Source of the DNA: G963668605 sp963668605
Lineage (GTDB): Bacteria > Acidobacteriota > Terriglobia > Bryobacterales > Bryobacteraceae
Length of the DNA: 64,000 bases
Direction of reading: 5' to 3'
Assembly (NCBI GenBank): GCA_963668605.1
Contig: OY764903.1
Location: forward strand, 3,658,001 to 3,722,000
Shown here: positions 61,568 to 64,000 of the stretch, one piece after another
Numbering within the stretch: position 1 is the stretch's first letter
Layout of the letters: each line of letters opens with the position of its first letter
The notes under the pieces: generated by a model
What the model was told of the DNA's origin: nothing
Database searches by the model: none
Seen by the model: only the letters and a program-made list of their open reading frames with translations
Translations under genes and position numbers: made by a program

Positions 61568-62086
61568 TCAGACGTCGCATCTTTCGAAGATGCGTTGGAC
61601 GACGCTGCGATCCCGGACGTCTGCGCCACCGAGATGCAGCTTTCGCTTCGCGCGCAACGCTGGCGCGAGAGTCGCGTCTTTGAATAAAAGCGGAACGTCG
61701 GCATCGGCCAGAAACGAACGTACTTTGAACCAGCCGATCAGTTCGAGTTCATTCAGGCGGCCATGCCGTCTGATGCTGCTTAAAAATGCTTGGTGGAACA
61801 GGAAGGTTCGCCGCTCGCTGTCCGTGCAGACGGCCCCTTCGGCGGCCTGCTGTCGTAAGGCGTCGATCACACCGGCGCAATCGACTTCCTTCGGGCAACG
61901 GGAGCTACAGGTGTAACACGACAGGCACTTCCAGATGGTCGTCGAATGCAGAGCCCTCTCAATGCGGCCGGTCTGCACCAACCGGATCACCTGATGCGGT
62001 GCTATGTCCATGCGCTCGGCCTGTGGACATCCGGCGGTACATTTGCCGCACTGGTAACAATTAATTGTTTCCTCAGTGCGCGTCAC
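61568..62086 (-). CDS. hdrC: heterodisulfide reductase subunit C (ferredoxin-like)
   Basis: A 172-residue HdrC carrying electrons between HdrA and HdrB. Two [4Fe-4S] motifs are complete: Cys10-13-16-20 (CYQCGKCTAGCP) and Cys54-57-60-64 (CLSCYTCSSRCP). The remainder is a helical HdrC-type tail. It is the promoter-proximal gene of the six-gene minus-strand operon, which overlaps or nearly abuts at every junction. Divergent from an unassigned secreted-protein gene. Confidence 0.93.
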   Translation of the reverse strand: MTRTEETINCYQCGKCTAGCPQAERMDIAPHQVIRLVQTGRIERALHSTTIWKCLSCYTCSSRCPKEVDCAGVIDALRQQAAEGAVCTDSERRTFLFHQAFLSSIRRHGRLNELELIGWFKVRSFLADADVPLLFKDATLAPALRAKRKLHLGGADVRDRSVVQRIFERCDV

Positions 62087-62250
62087 CTTTCAATTTAGCA
62101 CCGCACGATCCCAAACAGAAATGTTCTACAAAAAAACGGGGGCGGTTCGGCGCGCTGGGCCGGTCTTGAGCAGTGCTTCACGGCTGGGGCCACACTGGCT
62201 CCCTGCCCTTCTCCCGCTCATGTTTGAATTCAAGATATCCATATCCTAAA

Positions 62251-63345
62251 ATGGCAGGCATGTCTTCTCGGAGAATGTTTATCCTGCTGCTTTCCGCACT
62301 CGTTTGCGATGCGGCCGACGCACAAACGGCCCGCAAGTCCGCAAAAGTGCCCGAACTGATGCGCTTCAAACGCGTGGCCGAGCCGAAAGAGGGCGCATTC
62401 ACCATTCTGGTGCCGCAGGGCTGGCAAACCGCCGGCGGCATCGTGCGCGTTGATCCGAATCGCTCTGGCGGAGCGGGCAACGCAATCGCCGCCAAGTGCG
62501 ATTTCACGGTGAAGCGCGACGCTGCGGGCACGGCCATGTTGCGCCTTTTGCCCGATACCAATTTCATCGACACGCGCAGCATGCCGGCCGGGCAGATGGG
62601 CTTGTTTCCGCCGGGCAGCAACTACAACGGCATGACGGTGTATCCCGTGATGAACGCGGCGTCGTTTCTGGAGCGCGTGGCGTTCCGTTATGCGCATCCG
62701 GGCGTCGCGGCGCCGCGCATGTTAGAGCGTAAACCGCTGCCAAGCCTGGTCAACGAAATGCGCCTGATGGGCAAGTGGATTCCCATCGTGAACCAGTTTA
62801 ACTACGACGCAGCGGTGGTGAAGTTCGCCTATCTGGAGGGCGGTGTGAGCTACACCGAATCGATGGTGGCCGGCGTCGAGGACATGAGCAAGCTCGGCGC
62901 GGGCATGTGGAGCAACAAGCGCTCGTTTCTCGCTCGGGCGCCCGCCAGTGAAACCGACGCGCTTGCGCCGGTCGCCTTCATCATTCTGAATTCAATCCAG
63001 ATCAATCACAATTGGATGGCCGGCGAGCTGCGCGGACAGATGACCCGCGCCGGCATCGCCTCCGAAACGCTGCGCTACATTCAGCAGATCGATCGCGAAA
63101 TCACAGAGCACCGCCGCCGCACCAACGCCGAGATCAACAACGACATGTACCTGACTCTCACTGGCCAGGAGGACTACGTCAACCCTTACACGAATGAAGT
63201 GGAGCGCGGTTCGAACGAATGGAAGCACCGCTGGGTGACGCCGGGCGGAGACGAGGTCTATTCGAACCGGGACGATTTCGACCCGAACCACGATCCCAAC
63301 GCGCGACGCAGCGACTGGAAACAAACACCGGTACGGAAGCGCTAG
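62251..63345 (+). CDS. secreted protein of unknown function
   Basis: A 364-residue protein with a signal peptide (RRMFILLLSALVCDAADAQ). The first mature domain (FTILVPQGWQTAGGIVRVDP) is PsbP-like in flavour. The C-terminus is strongly charged and aromatic: QEDYVNPYTNEVERGSNEWK, HRWVTPGGDEVYSNRDDFDP and NHDPNARRSDW. I do not know the family. ATG 62251 and 62260 are both possible starts; neither has a good ribosome site. It diverges from the Hdr operon. Confidence 0.75.
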   Translation: MAGMSSRRMFILLLSALVCDAADAQTARKSAKVPELMRFKRVAEPKEGAFTILVPQGWQTAGGIVRVDPNRSGGAGNAIAAKCDFTVKRDAAGTAMLRLLPDTNFIDTRSMPAGQMGLFPPGSNYNGMTVYPVMNAASFLERVAFRYAHPGVAAPRMLERKPLPSLVNEMRLMGKWIPIVNQFNYDAAVVKFAYLEGGVSYTESMVAGVEDMSKLGAGMWSNKRSFLARAPASETDALAPVAFIILNSIQINHNWMAGELRGQMTRAGIASETLRYIQQIDREITEHRRRTNAEINNDMYLTLTGQEDYVNPYTNEVERGSNEWKHRWVTPGGDEVYSNRDDFDPNHDPNARRSDWKQTPVRKR

Positions 63346-63466
63346 TGCAGGTTCCGTGAACTAAGGAGTTAATGGATAGGCCAATCCTACTGAGCAACCG
63401 CGCCAATCCTCTACCCTACCGGGATACATAATTTGCGTACTCAGGCCCCCACGAACAATCGTCACG

Positions 63467-64000
63467 TTACTGCCATCCGCCTCCGAGGGCGCGGTAGAGT
63501 TCGACGTACGAAAGCACCTCCTGCAGCCGCAGTTGCGCCAGCGTGAGCCTGCCCTGAAACAGGTTGCGTTCGGAGTCGAGCACCTGTAAATAGCTATCCA
63601 TGCCGCCCTGGTAGCGCAGCTTCGAAAGCCGTGAGCTTTCCTCCAGCGCGCGAACCAACCGGTCCTGCTGTGTTCGCTGCTCGCGCGTGTGATCGTAGCC
63701 CGCCAGCGCATCGGAGACTTCTCGCAACCCGGTATGGATGGCTTTTTGATACGCAATCACCATCTCGGTCTTCTGCGCTTGCGAGAGACGCACGCCAGCG
63801 CGCACCCGTCCGGCATCGAAGATGGGAAGCACGGCTGCCGGAGCGATGTTCGCCAGACGCGCCGGCCCGGTAAACAGGTCGCTCAAGGCGCGGCTCTGGC
63901 CGCCGAGGAAGCCAGTTAGAGAGATCTGCGGGAAATAGTTCGCCTTTGCAACACCGATCTGCGCGTTGGCTGCGATCAGTTGCTGCTCTGCCCGGCGAAT
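63467..64000 (-). CDS. TolC/OprM-type outer membrane efflux protein (3' part)
   Basis: The final 177 codons of an outer membrane efflux factor; the 5' part lies beyond the window. Typical helical-barrel segments are LIAANAQIGVAKANYFPQIS, LTGFLGGQSRALSDLF, IAYQKAIHTGLREVSDALAG, SKLRYQGGMDSYLQVLDSER and the C-terminal YRALGGGW. Such proteins complete RND or MFS export pumps; the pump genes are probably upstream, outside the window. Confidence 0.92.
   Translation of the reverse strand: MRRAEQQLIAANAQIGVAKANYFPQISLTGFLGGQSRALSDLFTGPARLANIAPAAVLPIFDAGRVRAGVRLSQAQKTEMVIAYQKAIHTGLREVSDALAGYDHTREQRTQQDRLVRALEESSRLSKLRYQGGMDSYLQVLDSERNLFQGRLTLAQLRLQEVLSYVELYRALGGGWQ

Noticed and set aside
1..64000. 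CRISPR arrays, tRNA or rRNA genes, phage integration sites
   Set aside because: No regularly spaced repeats, tRNA-like cloverleaf sequences or rRNA segments were seen on reading; a covariance-model search would be needed to exclude a tRNA fully.

Overview
The window is a GC-rich (roughly 60% by eye) bacterial chromosome segment. The gene content fits an acidobacterium of the Solibacter/Bryobacter kind. It has many twin-arginine-exported sulfatases and Gfo/Idh oxidoreductases, DUF1080-type (3-keto-disaccharide hydrolase) proteins, Acidobacteria-style TonB receptors present only as remnants, a PEP-CTERM protein, and a PadR regulator coupled to a prefix-domain membrane protein. The assignment is inference; no rRNA or other phylogenetic marker was compared. 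I saw no tRNA, rRNA or CRISPR array.

Region by region. 1-4.5 kb: three Cys-type sulfatases. 4.5-6.5 kb: a gene graveyard. The 3' end of one TonB-receptor gene abuts an internal piece of a phosphoketolase gene, which is cut by a deleted IS1380-family element with both inverted repeats intact, followed by the 3' end of another receptor gene. 6.5-19.1 kb: an accessory carbohydrate region with a double beta-helix protein, two sulfatases, an agarase-like protein, and a four-gene run (Gfo/Idh oxidoreductase, HEAT-DUF1080 fusion, alpha/beta hydrolase, TIM-barrel isomerase) that looks like a 3-keto-sugar pathway. 19.2-37.3 kb: mostly core genes (rlmD, trpS, a beta-oxidation pair, ndk-sucD-sucC, trpD, comM) with transporters between them. 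37.5-42.8 kb: a PEP-CTERM protein, a Fic protein behind a double-palindrome operator, a FucP-like transporter behind a promoter with twin TCAATTGA palindromes, and a secreted nitrilase-fold protein. 42.8-53.6 kb: a polysaccharide locus for a sulfated, probably uronate-containing glycan (sulfatase, two heparinase-like lyases, a jelly-roll protein, an MFS transporter, an isomerase, an aldo/keto reductase), ending in truncated PD40 and TonB-receptor remnants. 53.8-55.5 kb: padR plus its membrane partner.

55.7-62.1 kb holds the most interesting system: a six-gene, tightly overlapping minus-strand operon hdrC-hdrB-hdrA-(MvhD/ferredoxin fusion)-flxB-flxA. It encodes an apparent heterodisulfide reductase joined to an NAD(P)H flavin oxidoreductase module (HdrABC-FlxABCD type), which is expected to carry out flavin-based electron bifurcation or confurcation. 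No hydrogenase, dsrC or alcohol dehydrogenase lies beside it, so its thiol/disulfide partner is unknown. The window ends with an unassigned secreted protein and the 3' part of a TolC-type efflux gene.

Together the accessory genes describe export-dependent stripping of sulfate and lysis of glycans outside the cytoplasm, import by MFS carriers, and isomerisation or oxidation of the released sugars. The remnants show that receptor-containing uptake loci were repeatedly lost or rearranged here.
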